A stretch of 49,809 nucleotides of DNA from JBNKWA01 sp050299555 (GCA_050299555.1 JBNKWA010000007.1:1-49809), one strand, 5' to 3'; numbered from the stretch's first letter, positions 25,273-33,344 are shown. Numbers and translations are program-made. The notes: generated from the letters alone by a model not told the origin.

Positions 25273-26631
25273 ATGAGTATGGCATCGGCAGCGGAACTGA
25301 TGGCGTCCAACCTCAGTTGGGGGACCTTCGGCAAGGCCAAGGAACTGCAGCAGAGGATCATGTTCACGGTCGGGCTGCTGATCGTCTACCGGCTTGGTAC
25401 CTACATCCCGGTTCCCGGCGTCGACGCCATCGAACTGGCGCGTTTCTTCGAGCGGGCGAGCCAGGGCATCGGCGGCATGCTGAACATGTTCACCGGCGGC
25501 GCCGTCAGCCGCATGGCGATCTTTGCGCTGGGGATCATGCCCTACATCTCGGCCTCGATCATCGTGCAGCTGATGGCCTCGATGGTGCCGCAGCTGGAGC
25601 AGCTGAAGAAGGAAGGCGAGATCGGCCGCAAGAAGCTGAACCAGTACACCCGCTATGGCACGGTGCTGCTGGCGAGCTTCCAGGCCTATGGCATCGCCGT
25701 CGGGCTGGAAGGGCAGGGGCTGGCATCGGATCCGGGCTGGTTCTTCCGCATCTCGTGCATCATCACCCTGGTCGGCGGCACCATGTTCCTGATGTGGCTG
25801 GGCGAGCAGATCACCGCCCGCGGCGTCGGCAACGGCATCTCGCTGATCATCTTCATCGGCATCATCGCCCAGGTGCCGCGGGCGCTGGCGCAGTTCTTCA
25901 GCCAGGGCCAGTCGGGCCAGATCTCGACGCCGATCATCCTTGGGGTGCTGGTGATGGCGGTGGTGGTCATCACCTTCATCGTGTTCATGGAACGGGCGCT
26001 GAGGAAGATTCACATCCAGTATCCCAAGCGCCAGGTCGGGATGAAGATGTATGGCGGCGAGTCCTCGAACCTGCCGATCAAGCTGAACCCGGCCGGCGTG
26101 ATCCCGGCGATCTTCGCCTCGGCGCTGCTGCTGTTGCCGGCGACGCTGTCGGCGTTCTCGGGCAGCACCGGATCGGGCATCGTCAGCACCATCGCCGCCT
26201 ATCTCGGCCATGGCCAGCCGCTGTTCCTGCTGTTCTTCGCGGCGATGATCGTGTTCTTCACCTACTTCTACACCGCCAACGTCACCTTCAAGACCGATGA
26301 CGTGGCCGACAACCTGAAGAAGCAGGGCGGCTATGTGCCGGGAATCCGGCCCGGGGCGAAGACGGCGGAGTATCTCGACTATGTGGTGGCGCGAATCCTC
26401 GTGGTCGGCTCAGCATACTTGGCGGCCGTCTGTCTATTGCCCGAATTTCTCATTTCGCAGCTTTCCATTCCGTTCTATTTCGGGGGGACCTCGCTGCTTA
26501 TCGTCGTGTCCGTGACCATGGATACGATCACCCAGATCCAGTCGCACCTGCTTGCACACCAGTATGAGGGGCTGATCGAAAAATCGCGGCTGCGGGGCAA
26601 GGGACGGAAACCGACGAAGGCGCGCCGATGA
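25273..26631 (+). CDS. secY: Protein translocase subunit SecY
   Basis: A 452-residue inner-membrane channel protein with ten predicted transmembrane helices, which forms the Sec translocon with SecE and SecG. Family segments include FTGGAVSRMAIFALGIMPYI (TM2 plug region), LTLVGGTMFLMWLGEQITARG-type TM4 and NPAGVIPAIFASALLLLPA (TM7). The cytoplasmic loop QYPKRQVGMKMYGG is also present. AAGGAGG precedes ATG 25273. The stop overlaps adk by four bases (ATGA). Confidence 0.98.
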   Translation: MSMASAAELMASNLSWGTFGKAKELQQRIMFTVGLLIVYRLGTYIPVPGVDAIELARFFERASQGIGGMLNMFTGGAVSRMAIFALGIMPYISASIIVQLMASMVPQLEQLKKEGEIGRKKLNQYTRYGTVLLASFQAYGIAVGLEGQGLASDPGWFFRISCIITLVGGTMFLMWLGEQITARGVGNGISLIIFIGIIAQVPRALAQFFSQGQSGQISTPIILGVLVMAVVVITFIVFMERALRKIHIQYPKRQVGMKMYGGESSNLPIKLNPAGVIPAIFASALLLLPATLSAFSGSTGSGIVSTIAAYLGHGQPLFLLFFAAMIVFFTYFYTANVTFKTDDVADNLKKQGGYVPGIRPGAKTAEYLDYVVARILVVGSAYLAAVCLLPEFLISQLSIPFYFGGTSLLIVVSVTMDTITQIQSHLLAHQYEGLIEKSRLRGKGRKPTKARR

Positions 26632-27275
26632 ACATCATTCTGTTTGGCCCCCCCGGGGCCGGTAAGGGAACCCAGGCCCGGATCCTCACCGAGGAGCGGG
26701 GGATGGTCCAGCTGTCCACCGGTGACATGCTGAGGGCGGCGCGAACGTCCGGCACCGAGCTGGGCAACGAGGTGGCGGCGATCATGGACCGCGGCGACCT
26801 GGTGACCGACGAGATCGTCATCGACCTGATCGATGCGGAGTTCGACAAGGGTGCGGCCTCGGCCGGTGCCATCTTCGACGGCTTCCCGCGCACGCTGCCC
26901 CAGGCCGATGCGCTGGACAAGCTGCTGAGCAGTCGCGGCAACGCCATCGACGCCGTGGTCGAGATGCAGGTCGACGACCAGCAGCTGATCGAGCGCATCT
27001 CGGGCCGCTTTACCTGCTCGAACTGCGGCGAGGTCTATCACGACACCACCAAGAAGCCGGCCAAGGATGGCGTCTGCGACAAGTGCGGTGGCACCGACTT
27101 CACCCGCCGCGCCGACGACAACGCGGAATCGCTGAAGGTGCGGCTGATGGAGTACTACAAGAAGACCGCGCCGCTGATCGGCTACTACTATGCCAAGGGC
27201 AACCTGAAGAGCATCGACGGCCTCGGCGAGATCGACGAGGTGGCGGCCCGGATCAAGGTGGTGCTGGGCGCCTGA
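26628..27275 (+). CDS. adk: Adenylate kinase, zinc-type LID
   Basis: A 215-residue enzyme that interconverts ATP + AMP and 2 ADP. The P-loop GPPGAGKGT is at 7-15, the AMP site is at STGDMLRA and FDGFPRT, and the LID domain has Cys130, 133, 150 and 153, a four-Cys zinc site. It is coupled to secY by ATGA. Its stop lies in a 14-bp palindrome that also supplies the stop of the opposing regulator gene, leaving only six bases between the two coding regions. Confidence 0.98.
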   Translation: MNIILFGPPGAGKGTQARILTEERGMVQLSTGDMLRAARTSGTELGNEVAAIMDRGDLVTDEIVIDLIDAEFDKGAASAGAIFDGFPRTLPQADALDKLLSSRGNAIDAVVEMQVDDQQLIERISGRFTCSNCGEVYHDTTKKPAKDGVCDKCGGTDFTRRADDNAESLKVRLMEYYKKTAPLIGYYYAKGNLKSIDGLGEIDEVAARIKVVLGA

Positions 27276-27285
27276 CCGCGGTCAG
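27272..27285. repeat. Palindrome containing both convergent stop codons
   Basis: CTGACCGCGGTCAG is a perfect 14-bp palindrome. The TGA at 27273-27275 ends adk and, on the other strand, the TGA complementary to 27282-27284 ends the XRE-type gene. It is too short and lacks a T-run to be a good terminator. Confidence 0.7.
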
Positions 27286-28046
27286 AGCGTGTGTGGCGCC
27301 AGCGACGGTGACAGGAAATAGTCCTGCACCGGTTCCGGCGCCTGATCGAGCGACACCACCGCGGTGCGCCGGTAGGCCCGGGCATAGCTGGTGTGCCTGG
27401 TGAGGATCAGGGCCGAGCGGGTGACCAGCGGGTTGAACACCGCACTGTCGTCCATCATCATCGAGATGCCCTGGCGCCAGCCGTTCTGCCATGTCGGTGG
27501 GCCGAAATGGGCGACCGAGACCTTGCGTTCGTTGCTTTCGACCGCGGTGGCGGTGGAAATCATCATTACGGTATGGCCGAACTTCATCACCAGCCGGCCG
27601 TTGACCTCGCGCTGGATCCTGGCGGTGCCGGAGGGGTAGAGGCGGGCAGGCACCCGGGCGAAGGACACCCGGCCCCGGGCACTGCCGCCGATCTGCAGAA
27701 AGTAGCGCAGGACCACGCCCGGCACCGGTACCAGGCCGATATAGGCCTCGTAGATCCCGGAGGGAAGCTGGGTCTCGGTGGGCACGGTTGCGTTGCCGGT
27801 CAGTTCGGTGAGGGTGGGCGGCCTGCCAGGCTGCCCGCCGCCCGGCGCGGTGCGGATCAGCATCCAGGGATCGATGTCGAGCGCGGCGCAGATCTTCAGG
27901 TAGACGTCGGCCCGGGGCAGGGCCTCGCCGCCCGCGTAGCGCCGGATCTGTTGCCGGCTGAGCCCGGTGCGGCATGCCAGAGCGCCGATGTCGGCGTCGC
28001 GCATCGCTGCCTGCATGGCCTGGGCCAGGTGCGGCTGCTCGCTCAC
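27282..28046 (-). CDS. XRE-type helix-turn-helix regulator, paralogue 2
   Basis: A 254-residue protein. Residues 8-60 form a Cro/CI-like helix-turn-helix (IGALACRTGLSRQQIRRYAGG, then ADVYLKICAALDIDPWMLI). About 85-250 is a conserved C-terminal domain with LPSGIYEAYIGLVPVPGVVL and PVQDYFLSPSLAPHTL; it is not a peptidase and is probably a sensor or oligomerisation domain. The whole protein is homologous to the upstream gene. Its GTG start overlaps that gene's stop (GTGA at 28043-28046). No target operator could be identified. Confidence 0.8.
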   Translation of the reverse strand: MSEQPHLAQAMQAAMRDADIGALACRTGLSRQQIRRYAGGEALPRADVYLKICAALDIDPWMLIRTAPGGGQPGRPPTLTELTGNATVPTETQLPSGIYEAYIGLVPVPGVVLRYFLQIGGSARGRVSFARVPARLYPSGTARIQREVNGRLVMKFGHTVMMISTATAVESNERKVSVAHFGPPTWQNGWRQGISMMMDDSAVFNPLVTRSALILTRHTSYARAYRRTAVVSLDQAPEPVQDYFLSPSLAPHTL

Positions 28047-28960
28047 CGGACCGCCACTGTGGTGCGACCCGGATAGGGTGTGCGTCGCAATGTGTCTGCC
28101 CAGCCGGCAGCGTGTTCCGAAGGGACGGAGCGGATGACGTGCGGCGCTTCGCGGGCGGCCAGGAAGTAGCCCTGGACATAGTCAGGCGTGTCTGCGATGT
28201 GCACCAGCCCGCTGTGCCGGAATGCCTCGGCCTGGCTGGCTGCCTTTGACGGCGCCATGGTCATCTTGGTGCCGATGGGCAGGCGCGTCAGTTTGGTGTT
28301 GAGGATGAAGGTGATTCCGACGCGCACGCCGTTGAACTGGTTGACCGGACCGAGCATGGCGACATTGAGCTGTCGCTCGGTGATGTCCGGTATTGTTCCA
28401 TGCCAGGCGATGAGGATGGTCTGGTCGAACTTGATCAACAGATCGCCGCGGAAGTCGCGGGCCAGGCGGTGTGTTCCCTCGGGGAAGATCGACAGTGGGA
28501 GCCTGAAATGGATGCGGCATCTGCCTGCTTCCCGGCCGATCCTGAGCGTGCGGCGGATCAGGACATCGGGGTCCGGGTAGCCGCCGCAATAGGCGTCGTA
28601 CAATCCCGAGGGAAACTGCGCCTCGGTCGGGTTGGCAGCATCGCCGAAAAGCTCGTTGATGGTCAGGTGCTCGGATGTGTCGCCGGTCCGGTCCGGCCGT
28701 TCTTGCGGCATGAGCTCCCACGGGTCGAGGTCGAGCGCCGCGCAGAGCCGGATATAGGCATCCGCATGCGGAACCGCTTCGCCGCCGAGGTAGCGGTAGA
28801 GGTGCTGCCGACTGATTCCCGTCCGCCGCGCCAGCGTCGTTACCGACAAGCTGCCCTTGGCTTCTCGGAGCATCTCGCCGAGTCGCGTCGCAACCGACAT
28901 TTCGATCATCATGTCTGCCATGGGTGGGCCGGAATTGCCCTTTGCGGTATAATTGCCCAT
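28043..28960 (-). CDS. XRE-type helix-turn-helix regulator, paralogue 1
   Basis: A 305-residue protein with the same layout as its neighbour. The helix-turn-helix is at about 38-75 (SVTTLARRTGISRQHLYRYL, then ADAYIRLCAALDLDPWELM). The C-terminal domain has FPSGLYDAYCGGYPDPDVL and PDYVQGYFLAAREAPHVI, position for position like LPSGIYEAYIG and PVQDYFLSPSLAPHTL in paralogue 2. ATG 28960 has no clear RBS; ATG 28921 (MADMM) is an alternative. The divergent region of 292 bases to rpsM may hold its operator, so control of the rpsM operon is possible but unproven. Confidence 0.78.
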   Translation of the reverse strand: MGNYTAKGNSGPPMADMMIEMSVATRLGEMLREAKGSLSVTTLARRTGISRQHLYRYLGGEAVPHADAYIRLCAALDLDPWELMPQERPDRTGDTSEHLTINELFGDAANPTEAQFPSGLYDAYCGGYPDPDVLIRRTLRIGREAGRCRIHFRLPLSIFPEGTHRLARDFRGDLLIKFDQTILIAWHGTIPDITERQLNVAMLGPVNQFNGVRVGITFILNTKLTRLPIGTKMTMAPSKAASQAEAFRHSGLVHIADTPDYVQGYFLAAREAPHVIRSVPSEHAAGWADTLRRTPYPGRTTVAVR

Positions 28961-29113
28961 CGGGCGAAACGGCGCAAGTTTCTGCGACCATCGGTTCTGA
29001 AAAGAGACAGTCCCGGGGGCCGCGGTGATGCCCCTTGCCGGTCAGGTCGCGGTCGGGTAACCCCTCGACCGGGCGCCGGTGAAACCGCTGCCAGAATAAT
29101 GCTTGACAGGCTG

Positions 29114-29141
29114 TTGACGCCCACCGGCATTCGTCTATAAG
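29114..29141 (+). promoter_or_regulatory. Promoter for the rpsM-rpsK-rpoA-rplQ operon
   Basis: TTGACG (29114-29119) and TATAAG (29136-29141), 16 bases apart, form a strong housekeeping promoter 112 bases before rpsM. A second TTGACA at 29103-29108 may be an alternative -35. The leader 29145-29250 is GC-rich and can pair as GGGCC/GGCCC, so it may carry leader control. Confidence 0.65.
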
Positions 29142-29252
29142 TCGCGCCTTCTCCCCGACCCGGAGATTCGGGCCGCCCGCCTATGCGCCGGTGGCCCGTA
29201 GTTGTGAAAAAAGGTTCTGGCGCTACGGAACCGCAATGAACGGAGGCTGAAC

Positions 29253-29621
29253 TTGGCCCGCATCGCTGGCGTCAACATCCCCACGACCAAACAGGTGCAT
29301 GTCGCCCTGACCTATATCCACGGCATCGGCCGCACCTCCGCGCAGCAGATCTGCTCGGCGGTGGGCGTCGAGCCGTCGCGCCGCGTCAACGAGCTGACCG
29401 ATGCCGAGGTGCTGCAGATTCGCGAGCACATCGACCAGAACTTCATGGTCGAGGGCGATCTGCGCCGTGAGAAGCAGATGAACATCAAGCGGCTGATGGA
29501 CCTCGGCTGCTATCGCGGGCTGCGCCATCGCCGCAACCTGCCGGTCCGCGGCCAGCGCACGCACACCAACGCGCGCACCCGCAAGGGCCCTGCCCGGCCG
29601 ATCGCCGACAAGAAGAAGTAA
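29253..29621 (+). CDS. rpsM: 30S ribosomal protein S13
   Basis: A 122-residue protein of the 30S head that bridges to L5. MARIAGVNIPTTKQVHVALT and GLRHRRNLPVRGQRTHTNAR are diagnostic. The start is TTG at 29253, fixed by GGAGG 8 bases upstream and the invariant MARIAGV sequence. A TTG start on a highly expressed ribosomal gene is uncommon. Confidence 0.97.
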   Translation: MARIAGVNIPTTKQVHVALTYIHGIGRTSAQQICSAVGVEPSRRVNELTDAEVLQIREHIDQNFMVEGDLRREKQMNIKRLMDLGCYRGLRHRRNLPVRGQRTHTNARTRKGPARPIADKKK

Positions 29622-29636
29622 GGGGAGCGCGAGAGT

Positions 29637-30032
29637 ATGGCACGCGACAAGACCACCCGCGCCACCAAGCGCAAGGTTCGCAAGAACATCACCGCCGGCG
29701 TCGCCCATGTGAGCGCCAGCTTCAACAACACCAAGATCCTGATCTCGGATGCCCAGGGCAACGCCATCGCCTGGTCCTCGGCCGGGACCATGGGCTTCAA
29801 GGGCTCGCGCAAGTCGACCCCCTATGCGGCCCAGATGGCCGCCGAGGATGCCGGCAAGAAGGCGCAGGAGCACGGCGTCCGCACCCTCGAGGTCGAGGTG
29901 CAGGGTCCCGGCTCGGGCCGCGAGAGCGCGCTGCGCGCCCTGTCGGCGGTCGGGTTCACCATCACCGCGATCCGTGACGTGACGCCGATCCCCCATAACG
30001 GCTGCCGGCCGCCGAAGCGGCGCCGGGTCTGA
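29637..30032 (+). CDS. rpsK: 30S ribosomal protein S11
   Basis: A 131-residue protein of the 30S platform near the E site. GVAHVSASFNNTKILISDAQ, GFKGSRKSTPYAAQMAAEDA and the C-terminal DVTPIPHNGCRPPKRRRV are family patterns. It starts 15 bases after rpsM. Confidence 0.98.
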   Translation: MARDKTTRATKRKVRKNITAGVAHVSASFNNTKILISDAQGNAIAWSSAGTMGFKGSRKSTPYAAQMAAEDAGKKAQEHGVRTLEVEVQGPGSGRESALRALSAVGFTITAIRDVTPIPHNGCRPPKRRRV

Positions 30033-30047
30033 CGGAGATGGGTTTCA

Positions 30048-30071
30048 CGGGCTGCCCGAACGGGCGGCCCG
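30048..30071 (+). terminator. Strong hairpin between rpsK and rpoA
   Basis: CGGGCTGCCCG (30048-30058) pairs with CGGGCGGCCCG (30061-30071) around AA, with one G-T pair, followed by GCCTTGTTC. It resembles a weak terminator or attenuator that would lower rpoA relative to the ribosomal genes. rpoA has no obvious separate promoter, so read-through must be substantial. Confidence 0.5.
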
Positions 30072-30156
30072 GCCTTGTTCAGTGACGATTTCGAATACCT
30101 CGGGAGCAGACCGCGATGCGTCTGGATCACTGCGGACTGCAAGAATGGAGGCAACC

Positions 30157-31173
30157 ATGATCCATAAGAACTGGCAGGAACTCATCCGGCCCCAGGGGCT
30201 TGACGTGAAACCGGGCGGCGACCCGCAGCGGCAGGCGACGCTGGTCGCCGAGCCGCTGGAGCGGGGCTTTGGGCTGACGCTGGGCAATGCGGTGCGGCGG
30301 GTGCTGCTGTCTTCGCTGCAGGGCGCGGCGATCACCAGCGTCCAGATCGACAACGTGCTGCACGAGTTCTCGTCCGTCGCCGGCGTCCGCGAGGACGTGA
30401 CCGACGTGGTGCTGAACCTCAAGGGCGTGTCGGTGAAGATGGAGGTCGAGGGACCCAAGCGGCTGACCATCAACAAGACCGGCCCGGGCCTGGTCACCGC
30501 CGGCGACATCTCGGAATCCGCCGGGATCGAGATCCTCAACAAGGATCACGTGATCTGCCATCTCGACGAGGGTGCCTCGCTCTACATGGAGCTGACGGTC
30601 AACACCGGCAAGGGCTATGTCCCGGCCGACAAGAACCGTCCCGAGGACGCGCCGATCGGGCTGATCCCGGTGGACGCGCTCTATTCGCCGGTCAAGAAGG
30701 TCGCCTACAAGGTCGAGCCGACCCGCGAGGGCCAGATCCTCGACTATGACAAGCTGACGGTGCAGATCGAGACCGACGGCTCGGTGACGCCCGAGGACGC
30801 GGTGGCCTATGCGGCGCGCATCCTGCAGGACCAGCTGTCGGTCTTCGTCAACTTCGACGAGCCCGAGGCGGCCGGCCGTTCCGACGATGCCGAGGAGCTG
30901 GAGTTCAACCCGATCCTGCTGAAGAAGGTGGACGAGTTGGAGCTGTCGGTGCGTTCGGCCAACTGCCTGAAGAACGACAACATCGTCTATATCGGCGATC
31001 TGATCCAGAAGACCGAGGCGGAGATGCTGCGCACCCCGAACTTCGGGCGCAAGTCGCTGAACGAGATCAAGGAAGTGCTGTCCGGCATGGGGCTGCACCT
31101 TGGTATGGAGATCGTCGACTGGCCACCCGACAACATCGAGGAGCTGGCCAAGAAGTTCGAGGATCACTTCTGA
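30157..31173 (+). CDS. rpoA: DNA-directed RNA polymerase subunit alpha
   Basis: A 338-residue subunit that starts polymerase assembly. The N-terminal domain (about 1-235) has LVAEPLERGFGLTLGNAVRR and the dimer interface. After a linker, the C-terminal domain (about 255-325) has LELSVRSANCLKNDNIVYIG and TPNFGRKSLNEIKEVL for promoter UP elements and activators. GGAGG precedes ATG 30157; the frame is open further upstream without a better start. Confidence 0.98.
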   Translation: MIHKNWQELIRPQGLDVKPGGDPQRQATLVAEPLERGFGLTLGNAVRRVLLSSLQGAAITSVQIDNVLHEFSSVAGVREDVTDVVLNLKGVSVKMEVEGPKRLTINKTGPGLVTAGDISESAGIEILNKDHVICHLDEGASLYMELTVNTGKGYVPADKNRPEDAPIGLIPVDALYSPVKKVAYKVEPTREGQILDYDKLTVQIETDGSVTPEDAVAYAARILQDQLSVFVNFDEPEAAGRSDDAEELEFNPILLKKVDELELSVRSANCLKNDNIVYIGDLIQKTEAEMLRTPNFGRKSLNEIKEVLSGMGLHLGMEIVDWPPDNIEELAKKFEDHF

Positions 31174-31183
31174 CGTGACTGCT

Positions 31184-31212
31184 GCCCGGGTTCCCCATGG
31201 GGCGGTCCGGGC
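31184..31212 (+). promoter_or_regulatory. Nested hairpin in the rpoA-rplQ spacer
   Basis: GCCCGG (31184-31189) pairs with CCGGGC (31207-31212), enclosing the palindrome CCCCATGGGG (31193-31202). The core recalls the GTCCCCATGGGGAC palindrome of the dispersed element, but no GTCCCC boxes lie nearby, so it is listed separately. It may be a leader structure for rplQ. Confidence 0.4.
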
Positions 31213-31306
31213 GGCGCGGTGATGATTTCGGGCAGTTGCCCCAACAAGTGGTCCGGCGATGTGACCGGGCTTACGCCATAAAACGAAACGGAAAAGGACT
31301 GAGAAA

Positions 31307-31726
31307 ATGCGTCACGGTCACGGTTACCGCAAGCTCAACCGCACCCACGAGCACCGCAAGGCGATGTTCGGCAACATGGTTTCCAGCCTCGTCGAGCACG
31401 AGCAGATCAAGACCACGCTGCCCAAGGCCAAGGAACTGAAGCGCGTCACCGAGAAGCTGGTGACGCTGGCCAAGCGCGGCGATCTGCACGCCCGCCGGCT
31501 GGTGGCGTCGCGCATCGCCAAGGACGAGGCGGTCAAGAAGCTCTTCGAGACCATCGGTCCGCGCTACAAGGACCGCCCGGGCGGCTATACCCGGGTGCTG
31601 AAGGCGGGCTTTCGCCACGGCGACATGGCGCCGATGGCGGTGATCGAGTTCGTCGACCGCGATCCCGCCGCCAAGGGCGCCGCCGACAAGGCCCGCGTTG
31701 CCGCCGAGGGCAACAGCGAAGAGTGA
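31307..31726 (+). CDS. rplQ: 50S ribosomal protein L17
   Basis: A 139-residue protein near the tunnel exit. MRHGHGYRKLNRTHEHRKAM and RPGGYTRVLKAGFRHGDMAP are diagnostic. It is last in the alpha operon; the terminator hairpin follows within ten bases. The C-terminal Ala/Lys tail is a little longer than in E. coli. Confidence 0.98.
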   Translation: MRHGHGYRKLNRTHEHRKAMFGNMVSSLVEHEQIKTTLPKAKELKRVTEKLVTLAKRGDLHARRLVASRIAKDEAVKKLFETIGPRYKDRPGGYTRVLKAGFRHGDMAPMAVIEFVDRDPAAKGAADKARVAAEGNSEE

Positions 31727-31733
31727 TCCTTCC

Positions 31734-31753
31734 GGGCCGCTCTCGCGGCCCTT
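31734..31753 (+). terminator. Terminator of the alpha operon
   Basis: GGGCCGC (31734-31740) pairs with GCGGCCC (31745-31751) around TCTC, followed by TTCCCG. The stem is strong but the T-run is short. Confidence 0.65.
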
Positions 31754-31831
31754 CCCGCCCCATCCGGCGGCCTCGACGCCCATGGCGGGCATCGGGCGGC
31801 TGTGCTAGCATCGGCCCTTCGAGGGCCGGTG

Positions 31832-32419
31832 ATGGACCAGAGCCGCCTGTATCACGAGGGCAACCGCCAGCTTCAGGACACGTTCGGCAGCCGCCGGCTT
31901 GCCGATCGGCTGGAGCAGGTCACCTTGCGTCAGGCCTTCAGCGACGGTGACCGCGCGTTCATCGCCGCATCGCCGTTCTTCTTCCTCGCCACTGCCGATG
32001 CCGATGGCCGGCCGGACTGCAGTTTCAAGGGCGGGCTGCCGGGCTTCGTGCGGGTGACCGGGCCGGACGAGCTGGCCTTCCCCGACTATGACGGCAACGG
32101 CATGTTCAAGAGCCTCGGCAACATCCTGGTCAACCCGGCGGTGGGGATGCTGTTCATCGCCATGGGCGAAACGCCGAAGCGGCTGAGGGTGAACGGCATC
32201 GCCACGGTGGCGGGTGACGATCCGCTGGCGGCGGAGATGGAAGGGGCGCAGCAGGTGGTGCGGGTCAAGGCGCGGGCGATCTTTCCGAACTGCCCGCGCT
32301 ACATCCCCGGTGCCGACGGCGCGTCGGTCTATGCGCCGCGCGCCGGCGTTGCCCCGGTCGAGCCGGCATGGAAGGGGTTCGACGAGTTCAGCGACGTGGT
32401 GCCGCCGCGGGTACGATAG
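31832..32419 (+). CDS. Pyridoxamine 5'-phosphate oxidase-family protein
   Basis: A 195-residue protein with the split-barrel FMN-binding fold. FFFLATADADGRPDCSFKGG (about 52-71) and the FPDYDGNGMFKSLGNILVNP segment (about 84-104) are typical of the family branch often annotated as general FMN-dependent oxidases, not of PdxH itself. The substrate is unknown. ATG 31832 (MDQSRLYHEG) is preferred because GAGGG lies just upstream; an in-frame start at 31802 would add ten residues. Confidence 0.88.
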   Translation: MDQSRLYHEGNRQLQDTFGSRRLADRLEQVTLRQAFSDGDRAFIAASPFFFLATADADGRPDCSFKGGLPGFVRVTGPDELAFPDYDGNGMFKSLGNILVNPAVGMLFIAMGETPKRLRVNGIATVAGDDPLAAEMEGAQQVVRVKARAIFPNCPRYIPGADGASVYAPRAGVAPVEPAWKGFDEFSDVVPPRVR

Positions 32420-32438
32420 CCGCCGAAGGGCCGGCCCC

Positions 32439-32708
32439 TCAGTCGAACACGCGGTCGCCCTGCTCGTCGATCATCTGGCGCGCCTTGCCGAGCGATGCCT
32501 GATTGGCGGCGTCGGGGTCGTCCAGGGTGTCGGCCCGGATCAGCGTGTGGGTCTTCATCGCGCCGCCGACCTCCTTCTCGATCCGTGCCGAGATGCGGTA
32601 GCGGGACCCTTCCCGGATCGGGGTCGGGATGATGGTGAAACCCTTGTAGGTCTCGGGATCCGGCTGCGGCTTTGCGGCACCGCCGAAGAGTTTCGAGAGA
32701 AGGGACAT
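32439..32708 (-). CDS. HlyU-family protein
   Basis: An 89-residue protein that begins MSLLSKLFGG and contains YKGFTIIPTPIREGSRYR and KARQMIDEQGDRVFD, the conserved pattern of the HlyU family. The name comes from a Vibrio haemolysin activator, but the small alphaproteobacterial members have no proven regulatory role. There is no DNA-binding motif that I can see. It is convergent with the oxidase-fold gene (19 bases apart). Confidence 0.85.
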   Translation of the reverse strand: MSLLSKLFGGAAKPQPDPETYKGFTIIPTPIREGSRYRISARIEKEVGGAMKTHTLIRADTLDDPDAANQASLGKARQMIDEQGDRVFD

Positions 32709-32774
32709 GGGTTGGCTCCCTGTTGGTCCCGGCAAGGGTAGCGGGGGCCGGGCCGAGGGGAAAGGGCATCGCGC

Positions 32775-33029
32775 TCAGTAGTGATAGCGGCACTGCACCA
32801 CGATCAGGCTGCCGCCCTCGACCCGGTAGACCAGCCGGTGCTCGCGGTCGATGCGGCGGGACCAATGCCCCGAAAGGTCGCCCTTCAGCGGTTCCGGCTT
32901 GCCGGTGCCTTCGAAGGGATGGCGGAGGCAGTCCTCGATCAGGCGGTTGAGTTTCCTGAGAATGGCCCGGTCGTGCTCGATCCAGTACTGATAATGTTCC
33001 CAGCCACGGCCGTGGAATTCGAGCTTCAT
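32775..33029 (-). CDS. yoeB: Toxin YoeB (Txe family)
   Basis: An 84-residue RelE-superfamily mRNA interferase. In characterised members the toxin binds the ribosome and cuts mRNA in the A site. The length and catalytic residues match E. coli YoeB by position: Glu46 (KPEPLKGDL), Arg65 (EHRLVYR), and His83-Tyr84 in the terminal CRYHY. The toxin therefore looks active. It overlaps the antitoxin gene by four bases (ATGA), antitoxin first. Confidence 0.95.
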   Translation of the reverse strand: MKLEFHGRGWEHYQYWIEHDRAILRKLNRLIEDCLRHPFEGTGKPEPLKGDLSGHWSRRIDREHRLVYRVEGGSLIVVQCRYHY

Positions 33030-33298
33030 TCGGTCTCGTAGGCGCGAAGCTCTTCCATGGTCTTGACGACGACCTTGCCTTCGCGGCCTTCAGAGATGGA
33101 TCGCATCAGCTCGGCACGGTTGGCCGGAGAGGCCAGAAGATAGGTCGTCTCGTCCATGCTTTCCCAGTCCTCGAGGCTGACCATGACCACGGGCTTGCCC
33201 TTGGCGCGGGTGACGATGACCGGCTCGTGGTCGTCGTTGATCCGGTCCATGACCGAGGAGAGCTTCGCCCGGAGTTCGGTGGAGGAGAGGGTGCGCAT
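33026..33298 (-). CDS. yefM: Antitoxin YefM (Phd/YefM family)
   Basis: A 90-residue protein. The N-terminal MRTLSSTELRAKLSSVMDRI and VIVTRAKGKPVVMVSLEDWE form the DNA-binding and dimer domain. The C-terminal SISEGREGKVVVKTMEELRA part should fold over the YoeB active site. The family represses its own operon; palindromic DNA lies just upstream. GGAGGG lies about 6 bases ahead of the ATG. Confidence 0.95.
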   Translation of the reverse strand: MRTLSSTELRAKLSSVMDRINDDHEPVIVTRAKGKPVVMVSLEDWESMDETTYLLASPANRAELMRSISEGREGKVVVKTMEELRAYETE

Positions 33299-33306
33299 GG
33301 AGGGAG

Positions 33307-33327
33307 TGTACGCGATTACGTACGTAA
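33307..33327 (-). promoter_or_regulatory. Probable YefM-YoeB operator
   Basis: TTACGTACGTAA at 33316-33327 is a perfect 12-bp palindrome and GTACGCG at 33307-33313 gives a second GTAC core. Known YefM operators are TGTACA-centred palindromes overlapping the promoter; here the GTAC cores begin about 9 bases upstream of the start codon. Confidence 0.6.
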
Positions 33328-33344
33328 CGGCAAGGTGACGGACG

